Source of the DNA: Lasioglossum baleicum
Lineage: Eukaryota; Arthropoda; Insecta; Hymenoptera; Halictidae
Reading direction: 5' to 3'
Assembly (NCBI RefSeq): GCF_051020765.1
Contig: NC_134948.1
Coordinates: 2,782,501 to 2,846,500, forward strand
DNA length: 64,000 nt
Shown: in pieces, positions 11,071 to 20,200 of the stretch
Numbering within the stretch: the first letter of the stretch is position 1
Layout of the letters: each line of letters starts with the position of its first letter
The notes under the pieces: generated by a model
Told to the model about the DNA's origin: nothing
The model's database searches: none
What the model saw: the letters and a program-made list of their open reading frames with translations, nothing else
Program-made: the position numbers and the translations under genes

Positions 11071-12015
11071 GGTGGGGTGGGCTACCTCGAAGAGCTTGGG
11101 GCAAATGTGGACGGGCACATGCTGATCAGATGGGACATTAGCTACTTTGGAGGTCTAGAAGCTGGGATGGATCATTACAGACAGATTGAAGAGGGCATGT
11201 GTTGCCTCAGAGGGTTCGGGGTAAGAATGGGCTACCTCAGAGATCTCAAGGTAAGAATGGACTACCTCAGAGGGTTCAAGCTAAAACTGGACTACCTCGG
11301 GGGGTTCGAGGTAGGAATTGGCTAGCTCAGAGGGTTCAAGATAAAACTGGGCTATCTCAAAGATTTCAAGGTAAGAATGGGCTTTCTCTGAGGGTTTAAG
11401 GTAAGAATGGGCTATATCAGAGAGCTCAGGGCAGGTATAGGCTTTCTCAGAGGGTTGAAGATAAAAATAGGCTATCTCAAAGGTCTCAAGGTAAGGATGG
11501 GCTACCTCAAAGATCTCAAGGTAAGAATGGGGTACCTCAGAGAGCTCAGGTCAGGTATAGGCTTTCTCAGAGGGTTTAAGGTAAGAATGGGCTATCTCAG
11601 AGGGTTCAAGGTAAGAATGGGCTACCTCAGAGGGTTCAAGATAAAAATGGGCTACTTCAAAGGTCTCAAGGTAAGGATGGGCAACCTCAAAGATCTCAAG
11701 GTAAGAATGGGCTACCTCAGAGAGCTCAGGTCTGGTATAGGCTTTCTCAGAGGGTTCAAGATAAAAATGGGCTACCTCAAAGATCTCAAGGTAAGGATGG
11801 GCTACCTCAAAGATCTCAAGGTAAGAATGGGCTACCTTATAGGGTTTAAGATATAAATGGGCGGCCTCAGAACGGTTCAAGATAAGAATGGGCTACCTCA
11901 GATAGCTCAGGGCAGTTATAAGCTTCTGCAGAGGGTTCAGGGCAAGTATAGGCTATTTTAGAGGGTTCAGGGCAAGTATAGGCTATTTTAGAGGGTTCAG
12001 GACATGGATGGGAAA
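11071..12015. repeat. 30-bp minisatellite
   Basis: More than 25 copies of a 30-bp unit typified by AAGGTAAGAATGGGCTACCT followed by CAGAGGGTTC. Ends are diverged (11071-11200 and 11930-12015); the middle (11330-11840) is more homogeneous. Variants containing GAGCTCAGGTCAGGTATAGG recur at 120- and 180-bp intervals, so there is higher-order structure. Because 30 is a multiple of three, frames stay open on both strands (plus 11407-11856; minus 11551-11880 and the array portion of 11867-12451). These would encode ten-residue repeats, but there is no signal for translation. I treat it as a minisatellite, not a gene. Confidence 0.9.
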
Positions 12016-13929
12016 CCAAGATGAGTCTAACGCACGAATGACTACCTTTAAAATTCGCGGAAAACAACTGTGTATCGGAGTAGCAGGCAGATAGGTTGAA
12101 CATATTAAAGCCAGCAGCTGAATTCGAGACGGCGTTTTGTTGCTGACGGACCTTTGCATAAAGCGAGAGGTAGGGGGTTTCGGTGGCGAAGGATGGCGCA
12201 GAGAGAGAGAGAGAGGGGGGGGCAAGGGTAGCCGTCCGCGGAATTACTTGTGAAACTTTAATCGCTTCCTCCTTGCGCGTACGTGCCTCCGCAGCGATCA
12301 ATGCATTACGAATGACATGAAGGATTTTCGAGTAATACCGGAACTCCGGATTCCCGGCGAAAACGTGAGCCGAGGGCAACACGCGCGGAAGGGCGCGACC
12401 GGAAGAGGTCAGGGGTCGGGGCATTACGTATTTAACGAGTGCCTGGAACACGCTTCGGCTTTGTCGGGGATCTGAGGCCGCGAGTATTACTAACCGTGGA
12501 CAAAGCGCAACAAAACGCGGGGCGTAAATTTAACGTCGGACCGACCGGCTTGAATTTCGCATCGACCCTGCTCGCCCTGGTGGCTCGTTCGACCGGGCGC
12601 CAAACTCCGAATTCGACGGCTTTCGTTGCAGACCTAATTACGCGACTCATTAATAATGCAGCCACTTCAAACGGGGCCGCTTTCCGCCGTGCTTGATTAT
12701 TATTAGCGCGCAACGATGAGCGTCGATACAATGCCCGCTTGAAATTCCAACTTACCCCAGCGTTTCACGCTTTCAAAAAACAAACGATAAATACAGTCAT
12801 CTGTTTCACCGAAGTCATAGATCCCTCCGCCTGTAATGAAACGCCTACAAATTACCGTTCCTTAGACAGACCGAGGAGGGGGGGCATTAAATTTTCCCGG
12901 GAATGTTTATGCAAATCTCGGCGAAATGTTAATTTAAGGACTACGGCATTTGCATTAAGACTAGTAATGCGCCGATCAACAGCTGCCGGCTGCCGATGAG
13001 GATTAATTATTCCGTTTTAGATGACGTCAAGTATAGTGGACAACCATAGAGGGGGCCAGACACTGTGATATCGATTCGCTGATTCAGTGATGAGGTCCTC
13101 GGGACTCTAATTCGTTACTGTTAACCATCCCAGGACACTATAATTGATTAACGTACCCTTGAACCCCCGCGGTTTTCGCCCGGAAGTCCGTCCAACGAAA
13201 TCCCGTTTATTAGCAGTTCATTTTCAAGATTCACTCGACTCCACGTTTTAATTCCAGGCGAGCCCTCAACCTCGACTTTCACCCCGCGCCACAGAGCGAA
13301 CCTCTCCACCACTGCCTTCCAGAAGAACCTTTTTCAGCGAGGCGTCTGGACGTTTTATTGTTTGAAAAATAAGAAGCGAGAGTTATCTGCATGTTATGGG
13401 TTTTGGGGGCACACGCTCCAGTGCACTGCGAATCAAACGGAAATTATTAGCGGAATATCCCAGCCACACTCTCGGCAACAGCGGAGAAGCCTCTGAGATA
13501 GCCGGGAGTAATTCAGCCCTCAGATACAACGCTACATCCCCCGAATTATATTGCGATCCGGACAGCCGGATGACAATCTGGACGCAATACTAACGCACTT
13601 TGCGATTCCCTTTGTGACTTAGCGCTAGCAACGCCCGCGCGTTGATTGTTCATACTTGCAGATGCGCCGCGCACACAATATCGGATTTGCTTTGCAGACG
13701 ATTCCGGTTGACAGTTTGATTGCAAGCGTCTGACTGAATGCGAGGCGACTTAGCCGGAGCTCGATGCCACGGAACAATCGCGGACCACTCAAAGAACCGG
13801 ATTGGATTGGTCAGCCACGGCGACGTTTTTATGGGAACTCTAATTCGAGTGTCGCCGTGGTTCTCCGGGGATCAGCGAATTCGTGAAATGCAAGCTGCAG
13901 TATGCAATCACGTGTGCAGCTGATGAACT
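12016..13929. other. Unique non-coding DNA
   Basis: Mixed-composition unique sequence with a short GA run at 12200-12215. The minus frame 11867-12451 begins here and runs into the minisatellite. The remaining frames are short and overlapping. No gene is supported. Confidence 0.5.
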
Positions 13930-13964
13930 GTGTAGAAAATTGCTGGATTTTTGTGTGGAATAAA

Positions 13965-14210
13965 ATCTGTTGAGATGAAGTCATTCTTATTGTGTCCACT
14001 GTTTTCTGTTGCACCTTCTCATTTTATTTGCGGTGCCCTATTTCCTGCTGCTATTCAATGAACAATTTTCTGGGTCATTCGGTCAGGTGTACCTACGCAT
14101 TTTTGTGTGAAATAACAGTTTTTGGTTTCTGTTTCACCTTTTCATTTGATTTATTAGCAGTGCTCTATTTCCTGCTGTTATTCAATGAACAATTTTCTAG
14201 GTCTCAGTTA
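13965..14210. repeat. 127-bp tandem duplication
   Basis: Two diverged copies share TTTCTGTT(G/T)CACCTT, CTATTTCCTGCTG and ATTCAATGAACAATTTTCT. The last phrase occurs at 14053 and 14180, giving a 127-bp period. The second copy is followed immediately by the MITE at 14219. The frame 13992-14252 is a by-product of the repeat. Confidence 0.8.
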
Positions 14211-14218
14211 CATTGGTA

Positions 14219-14798
14219 CAGTGGCCCACAAAAGTTTTCGTACGCCTTTTAAAACAGAACAACCTTTTTCATGATTGTACCAAACGACCTGATGTTTTGT
14301 CAGCAATTACAAGCATTGGTTTACTAAATGTGTAAATGAAAATTTTCCCGAAATTATAATTTACAAGGTTACATGCAAAAATAATTATTTGGGCGCTTAA
14401 TGGAAATTTAAAATATATGTTCTGCAGATCTATGTTAGTTATACACATACTGAAAAGTTTCAAGCGGTTAAAAATGGTGAAAATCGTAGTTTTTCACGAC
14501 TTTTGATCAGTTTCTGCTTACATCTTTCGATGCGTGTCGTTTTTTTCCTGCGTCAATCGATTTCGATGTAATTTTCAGTACGTGTATCACTAACATAGAT
14601 CTACAAAACATATATATTTTAAATTTCCATTGAGGGCCCAAATAAAAAGTTATAAGTTATAACTTTTGCAAAATCTTCTTTGCAGATCGTTCAGTAAACC
14701 AATGCTTCTAATTGGTTACAAAACATCAGGTCGTTTGGTACAATTGTAAAAAAGTTATTCTGTTTTAAAGGGCGTACGAACACTTTTGTGGGCCACTG
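14219..14798. mobile_element. Palindromic TA-flanked MITE (Tc1/mariner-like), 580 bp
   Basis: The start CAGTGGCCCACAAAAGTTTT and the end ACACTTTTGTGGGCCACTG are clean inverted repeats. TA flanks lie at 14217-14218 and 14799-14800. The two halves are inverted copies: CAAACGACCTGATGTTTTG on the left mirrors CAAAACATCAGGTCGTTTGG on the right. The core holds TCGATTTCGATGTAATTTTC. There is no transposase. A TA duplication and a CAGTG-type terminus with ACAAAAG are typical of Tc1/mariner elements. Confidence 0.92.
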
Positions 14799-14854
14799 TA
14801 TATCCAGTGCTAGTCTTTTGCACATAAAAACGTCGAATCAGTGAACTACCAATT

Positions 14855-16030
14855 ACACTGTCCAACAAATTTCAACTTTTCTTATGTCTCCAATATACTG
14901 TTGGATGGATCTTATAGAGTTTTTCGCGCTGATTCCGCATCTGCCCTTTTTGAGAGAAACATGACTGAAATAAAAACGTACTTTTCAAGTTTAAGGGGGC
15001 CGTCTCCTAGCAGATGACGGTCGCGCGTGAACACTCACACACCGCTAGAGTACACTCACACACCGCTAGACCACGTATACGTACACGAGAATTGCTAGGA
15101 TCAGGGAAATGCGTTCTGATTTCTCGATAATGCAAAGACGGGGGTTTTTATTAGTCAAAATCGCTAGATAAAAGATCAATCTAGCGCGCTGTTTGCTTCA
15201 AAAGTCGTTCTTTTCCGTTTCCGAGCAATGATTTTGCAATCGTCGGAGAGGCTAGTACGCCGGGGCGTGACTGCAGCGCCATCTGACGGGCAACATGCGA
15301 CGGGCAACATGCAGCCGAATATTGCAAAATCATTGCTCGGAAACGTAAAAGAACGACTTTTGAAGCAAACAGCGCGCTAGATTGATCTTTTATCTAGCGA
15401 TTTTGACTAATAAAACCCCCCGTCTTTGCATTATCGAGAAATCAGAACGCATTTCCCTGATCCTAGCAATTCTCGCGTATGTATACGTGGTCTAGCGGTG
15501 TGTGAGTGTATTCTAGCGGTGTGTGAGTGTTCACGCGCGACCGTCATCTGCTAGGAGACGGCCCCCTTAAACAGATATTGTCATGTTATTATAAAAGATA
15601 TTGACTTGTTCTTTACAGCAAAAGATTCTACAGACTTTCCCGAATTCAGTGTTATCCAATATTAATACATTATGATTGTTTAAACGTGTTTAAACAAGCA
15701 TTAAAGACGGAGGGACACCAATTTTTGTGATATTTTTGAATTTATCTCAGAAACTAAGCCTCTCCGCCTTTAGTGATTGTTTGAACATGTTTAAACAATC
15801 ATAATGTATTAATATTGGATATCACTGTATTCGAGAAAGTCTACAGAATCTTTTGCTGTAAAGAACAATTAAATATATCTTTTATAATAACACCACAATA
15901 TTCGTCTAAAGTTGAAAAATATGTTTTTTCTTCGAAGTCATGTTTCTCAAAAACTGTGCGTCTAGGAAAAAAAAATGAAGGACAGACTCGGAATCAGCGC
16001 AAAAACTCTATAAGAACCACCCAACAGTAA
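14855..16030. mobile_element. Palindromic element, family A, carrying a nested MITE
   Basis: The left arm begins ACACTGTCCAACAAATTTCA and contains GTTGGATGGATCTTATAGAG. The right arm ends CTCTATAAGAACCACCCAAC, the inverse of that. The centre (about 15650-15810) mirrors itself around GTTTAAACATGTTTAAAC-like sequence. The left arm is interrupted at 14995-15566 by a TTAA MITE. Excluding that, the element is about 600 bp. A second copy, homologous to the inverse of this left arm, lies at about 17915-18232 inside another transposon. The right terminus seems to lack the last 50 bp. The frame 15815-16030 is not a convincing gene. Confidence 0.8.
14995..15566. mobile_element. TTAA-flanked MITE (piggyBac-like), 572 bp
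   Basis: Exact TTAA duplications lie at 14991-14994 and 15567-15570. The termini GGGGGCCGTCTCCTAGCAGA and TCTGCTAGGAGACGGCCCCC are perfect inverses, and the whole element is a near palindrome with arms of about 260 bp and a short centre near 15250-15310. TTAA target duplication is characteristic of the piggyBac superfamily, so it is probably a piggyBac-type MITE. No transposase is encoded. The homologous empty site at about 18085 (AAAAGTTAAAAAATG) supports the boundaries. Confidence 0.92.
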
Positions 16031-17222
16031 TTGTTATCGCTGATAGCATTGCCCTGTCGATCACGTAATACCCGGCGCAGCGGGTCGAAAGATTTATTGA
16101 AAACTGTAAACCATTGGAAACGGTACATTAGAAGGGTCGATTAGGTGTTGCCGTCGGAACCGTTCAATAATTTCATTTAACGAGAATTATGTAAAAGCTG
16201 GGGACTGTTCGAACAATGTTGTATTATGGAGGGACTCTTTTATGCGAGAGGAAAGAGAGCCGTCTGGTAAGCCGTCGATATCGTTAATCGAAGACGGGAA
16301 TTTCTGACAAAGGATGAATAGCCCAGCCCGCCGGAGGAATACAAAAGATGGATAAGTAAATAGCTCCGGATTTACGTAACTCCTCTCCCACCCCCCTACC
16401 CCCCTTCCCAGGACCGTTGGTGAATTTTTCCTTTACCCGGTAAGTACAAGTTCGGTTCGGGGGAGGGGCGTTGTTAACGTTTGTTCGAGGCATTGATTAC
16501 GGGTGAAAACTGATACTGTGTTTCCGAATATACAATTTCTCGTGAATGGATAATTGCTGGGGTAACAATGCGCGGCTCCGTGTAAAATCGAACAATGAGG
16601 GAAACCGTTGGAAATGTTCCTGGTCCGGGTATTAACATCCTGTACGATGAAACGAGAGCTCAGGCCCTTGTCGATTTTGCCGGGTTTTGTTTCATCTTGT
16701 CCCGCATCCTCCCATAGAATTTAATTTTTTTCCGTATGCGAACCGCGGCGGAAAAACCGCGAATTTTCCTCGCAGCATAACGTCGTCGTCGATAGAAACG
16801 AAAAAATAAAAACATCGCCAAAAAAAAAAACGCGCGCGCGCGCATGGACCCTTTGTAAATACGGCTTGGATTTCGATTTTTTGTTTGTTTTCGGTCGGTA
16901 TCGAACAGGGTCATCGCGGACGTGCGCAAATGTTGTTTGTTTGCCGAACACGCGACATCAAAGGGGTGAACAATTTTAATCAAAATTAAACATTTCGATG
17001 TCGAGGCACGACCTTCGACCGCGGGTTTGCTGGCAGAGGGATTGACTCGAATGTAATTCGCAGAGTCAATACCGACGTTGATAAACGGATAATCTATCGT
17101 TTGATTCGCTATTGCGAGCGAACGGACGTGAAAAATTCTATACTTTACAGTTTCAGCGGAATCGAGATTGCTCAGCCCGGGGTTCGCGGATGATCGGAGC
17201 CGAAAAACTGTGATCAACGACA
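16031..17222. other. Unique non-coding DNA
   Basis: CpG-rich unique DNA with an A-run followed by a CG-run at about 16820-16843. The minus frame 16660-17223 (187 codons) is Arg/Lys/Ser-rich, crosses that simple repeat and has no recognisable domain. No gene is supported. Confidence 0.5.
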
Positions 17223-17395
17223 CGGTTTACGGGTTACCATGGGTTCGTCGACAACTCATTTGACCGACACTGTTTGTCCGACAATAACTTTCGTCGACAC
17301 TATGTTTTCCTCGAGATTGTGAAATGGTCGACAAATAATTTGACCGACACTATGTTTTCGTCGACGTATCAGAAAAATACTAGAGAGCCGAGAAA

Positions 17396-17547
17396 GCCAA
17401 CAACCGTAGTCCCGTTGAAAGCACCGGTTCGCGTTAGATCACCGAAGTTAAACAATGTGGAACATGAACGGCACTAGGATGGGTGACCGTCTGGTAAAAA
17501 AAACCGGAAAGTGACGCCACCCGGGGTGTTTTTCACGTGTTGTTGGC
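17396..17547 (+). pseudogene. 5S rRNA-derived pseudogene
   Basis: The sequence begins GCCAACAACCGTAGTCCCG and ends CACGTGTTGTTGGC, as 5S rRNA genes do. Between these lie ACCGGTTC, GATCACCGAAGTTAAACA (box A region, about 17436-17453) and ACTAGGATGGGTGACCGTCT (intermediate element and box C, about 17473-17492). The 152-bp length exceeds the usual ~120 bp because about 30 bp are inserted after CTGGT, near 17496-17530. Several stem bases differ from metazoan 5S, so it is not expected to make functional rRNA. It sits inside a DNA transposon with no neighbouring 5S copies. It could be a captured gene or the head of a 5S-derived SINE; the internal promoter might still attract RNA polymerase III. Confidence 0.85.
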
Positions 17548-17914
17548 AAAAAGTGGTTCGGAACCCACCATAAACAGTAGTTCCCGCTGAAAAGGCGATG
17601 GTGAGAGTGGAAAGAGGAAGAGGATTGGTAAATGAATTTGAAACCCTGATGGGGCTAGTATAGGCTCGATTTGTAACTAGAAAGGAACTAGAATCTTACT
17701 AGAGAAATGGGTCGAAACATGGATTTCGTAGTTTTCACTTAGTGTCCTTATTTGAGCAAATTTTGGGCTGGGTGAGGGCTCATTCGAAAGAGGAAGGTTC
17801 ACCGCTTGGTGCTCTGGTCATGAGGTTAACGAGATTATGTTTATATCTAATAATATGAGGGCCCAAAGTAGAGTAAAGATAAAGAGTAGAGAGATAAAAG
17901 TAGAGAGTTGAGAT

Positions 17915-18232
17915 AAATTCGAAAATATCCGCAAAAATTGGTGTCTCTCCGTCTTTAATCATTGTTTAAACATGTTTAAACAATCGTAATGTATTAATAT
18001 TGGATATCATTGTATTCGGGAAAGTCTACAGAATCTTTTGCTGTAAAGAACAATTCAATATCTTTCATAATAACATCACAAAAGTTAAAAAATGTCTTTT
18101 TTTAAAACTCCATTTTCTCAAAAACTGGACGTACAGGGAAAAAATGAAAAACAGATTCGGAATCAGCGCGGAACACTCTATAAGAACCGCATAGTGGGAA
18201 TCGAAATACTTTTTGGCTGTTGGACAGTGTTA
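17915..18232. mobile_element. Family A element nested in the 5S-bearing transposon
   Basis: From GAGATAAATTCGAAAATATC through GTTTAAACATGTTTAAACAA, AATATTGGATATCATTGTAT, CTACAGAATCTTTTGCTGTA and AATCAGCGCG to GGCTGTTGGACAGTG, it matches the inverse of the left arm of 14855-16030. It lacks the TTAA MITE found there, giving a natural empty site. Its right end abuts the inner edge of the outer inverted repeat at TTATTTGTCGACC. Confidence 0.8.
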
Positions 18233-18360
18233 TTTGTCGACCGTTTCACAATGTCGAGGAAAGCACGGTGTCGACGAAAGTTATTGTCGGTCAAATCGTG
18301 CCGATCAAAACAGTGTCGGTCAAATGAGTTGTCGACGAACCCATGGTAACCCCGGTTTAC

Positions 18361-18850
18361 AGCGAGGGAATAAGGAAGTTAAAATGGTAGCACTATTAGC
18401 GGCTACGATCCCGAAACCAGGTCGGCTCTACATTGAGGAGCGAGCATTCGGAAATAAACTGGTTGCTGTTATGGTAAAGCGATGTGTTGTATAAGCCCCA
18501 AGGGTTGATACGGTTTCCGGTTTCTATTGGCAACGCGATATGGAGTTCACGTCGAATCCGCAGTATCCATAACAGCAGCATGATCCTTTCGAGACTGGTA
18601 AATTGAAGCCGAGATACACGAGCCCGGATCGTTTTTCCAAACTGAATTTTTCTCGGTGCTTAAACGCTCCTGTGCGTTCTGTTTTTGCTCTTAGCGAATC
18701 GACAAGAGTCGCGAAAATATTCACCGGGCAGGCTTCAACAAGTTGACCCCGTCTCGCTCTGTCACGGTTCGCACAAAACTAACCTAAATCTATCCATCCA
18801 ACGGGCGTGGCCTCGTTATTCTTCGTCGTGTCATTCTGAACCCAACAACA
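18361..18850. other. Unique non-coding DNA
   Basis: Sequence between two transposons. Short overlapping frames on both strands (18396-18581, 18524-18724) show no domain. I see no gene. Confidence 0.5.
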
Positions 18851-19271
18851 ACATTCTGTAAACAGGAGCCAAGTTCTTATGGCCGTAAAAAGTTGTGAGA
18901 TCAAACAAAATACGGCCAAGTTCGTTAGCTTAGAAATACCTCTTGCAATACTGAAAAAAGCGTTTGTAAAAATTAGTTAAAAAGAACGCTATTTAATTCT
19001 TAAAGAGTCACATGGAGGGCTAAGTTATTCAAACTTGGCCGTTACTTTTTAAACCAACGGCCCTAAAACGTGTTAGGTAGCGGCCAAGTTTGAATAATTT
19101 AGCCCTCGATGTGACTCTTCAAAAATTAAATAGCGTTCTTTTTAACTAATTTTTCCAAACGCTTTTTTCAGTATTGCAAGAGGTATTTCTAAGCTAACGA
19201 ACTTGGCCGTATTTTGTTTGATCTCACAACTTTTTACGGCCATAAGAACTTGGCTCCTGTTTACAGAATGT
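18851..19271. mobile_element. 421-bp palindromic element, family B copy 1
   Basis: ACATTCTGTAAACAGGAGCC at the left and its inverse GGCTCCTGTTTACAGAATGT at the right bound two arms of about 200 bp that match almost base for base. Shared words include CAAGTTC(T)TATGGCCGTAAA, CAAAATACGGCCAAGTTCGT and TTGCAATACTGAAAAAAGCG. The loop is short, near 19045-19075. A second copy lies at 39527-39942. No frame is encoded. The flanks CAACAACA and TGTTGAAA may belong to the repeat, so the target duplication is not settled. As RNA it would form a long near-perfect hairpin. Confidence 0.9.
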
Positions 19272-20200
19272 TTTGTTGAAATTTCATCAGTTATCAAGTA
19301 GGTATCAAAGATTAACACTCTGCCGGCGAATTAGAACCCAACGTTACCTAGATTATTTTTTTGTTATAATTTTAGTGTCATTTTCTACCTTATTGTAATC
19401 CACCAGTTTCAGCTTTTTGCCACTACCTCGAATGGCGCTATACGAACGTTTGAAGAGAGCAGATGATTCTTTCCGGAATTTACACGGTTCCTTATGGGAA
19501 AAGCGGCATATTTCATTTTCTCCATACATAACCTATTTCGTTTTTTTTTTTTAATACAACCCCTTTAAGGTGTAAAATTTCAAACTTTGATAATTATTCC
19601 TTTGAGTGTTTTCTATGGTGGACCTATGCACCAAATTTCAAGCTTGTAGGTCAATGGGAAGTACCCAAAAGGTTTTGATGATCTGTCAGTCAGTCAGTGA
19701 CAAATTTAGCGATTTTTGAGGTCCTGTATCTCGGAACCTACTAATGTTGGAAGATTAATGTTTTGTCAATATTGAGACATGATAGCATTTAACAAGTGTA
19801 CGAAATTACATCTCTCCATCTGCCTCCAGTGTCGAGTTATAAGCCTCTAAAAAACGGCTAAGTTGTTTCGTGTAAAAGGAGGTAGTGCAAGAACTTGCCG
19901 TGCACCTAGATAGCCTAGTCCTACCTGAGACCCGATTGATACATTCAGGATGATCTTTGAATCTCGCAGAATGTTCTACAGATTACTGGGATAATCTATT
20001 AGCTGCTCGTACCTCTTAATGCTCGAAAAAGTCTCCATTACTGAAATACTATCCTGATGCTTCTACGCTTCTACTAGCCGAAGCTTCTACGTAGTTGAAG
20101 AACCTAAAATAGCGAACAAGAGAAACCTTGCAACAACTTCCGGTTTTGTGCGTGCAGTTTGCGTAATGAAATCGTCGAGCACTCGTTACGGTTAAAATAG
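19272..20200. other. Non-coding DNA with a possible decayed element at 19424-19884
   Basis: TTGCCACTACCTC at about 19419-19431 is nearly inverse to GAGGTAGTGCAAG at about 19881-19893, which may mark short inverted repeats of a ~470-bp element. Inside is CAATGGGAAGTACCCAAAAG and a CAGTCAGTCAGT run, similar in pattern to 9385-9450 in the 845-bp element. No frame survives. Confidence 0.4.

Larger units (their letters stand above)
17231..18352. mobile_element. 1,122-bp composite transposon with 8-bp TSD and a 5S-derived interior
   Basis: Perfect 8-bp direct repeats CGGTTTAC lie at 17223-17230 and 18353-18360. Inside them are inverted repeats starting GGGTTACCATGGGTTCGTCG. The first 45 bp of the two ends are identical, and similarity runs for about 110 bp, with an 18-bp insertion in the right arm. 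The arms contain repeated GTCGAC and TTTGACCGACACT motifs that could be transposase-binding sites. The interior holds a 5S rRNA-like block (17396-17547), 370 bp of unassigned DNA, and a family A element (about 17915-18232). No transposase frame exists. An 8-bp duplication fits hAT, P or Merlin-type elements; I cannot choose among them. Confidence 0.9.

Noticed and set aside
11867..12451. 194-codon minus-strand frame
   Set aside because: Its C-terminal third is the 30-bp minisatellite read backwards and the rest has no domain.
16660..17223. 187-codon minus-strand frame
   Set aside because: It crosses an A-run and a CG-run and shows no domain; likely chance.
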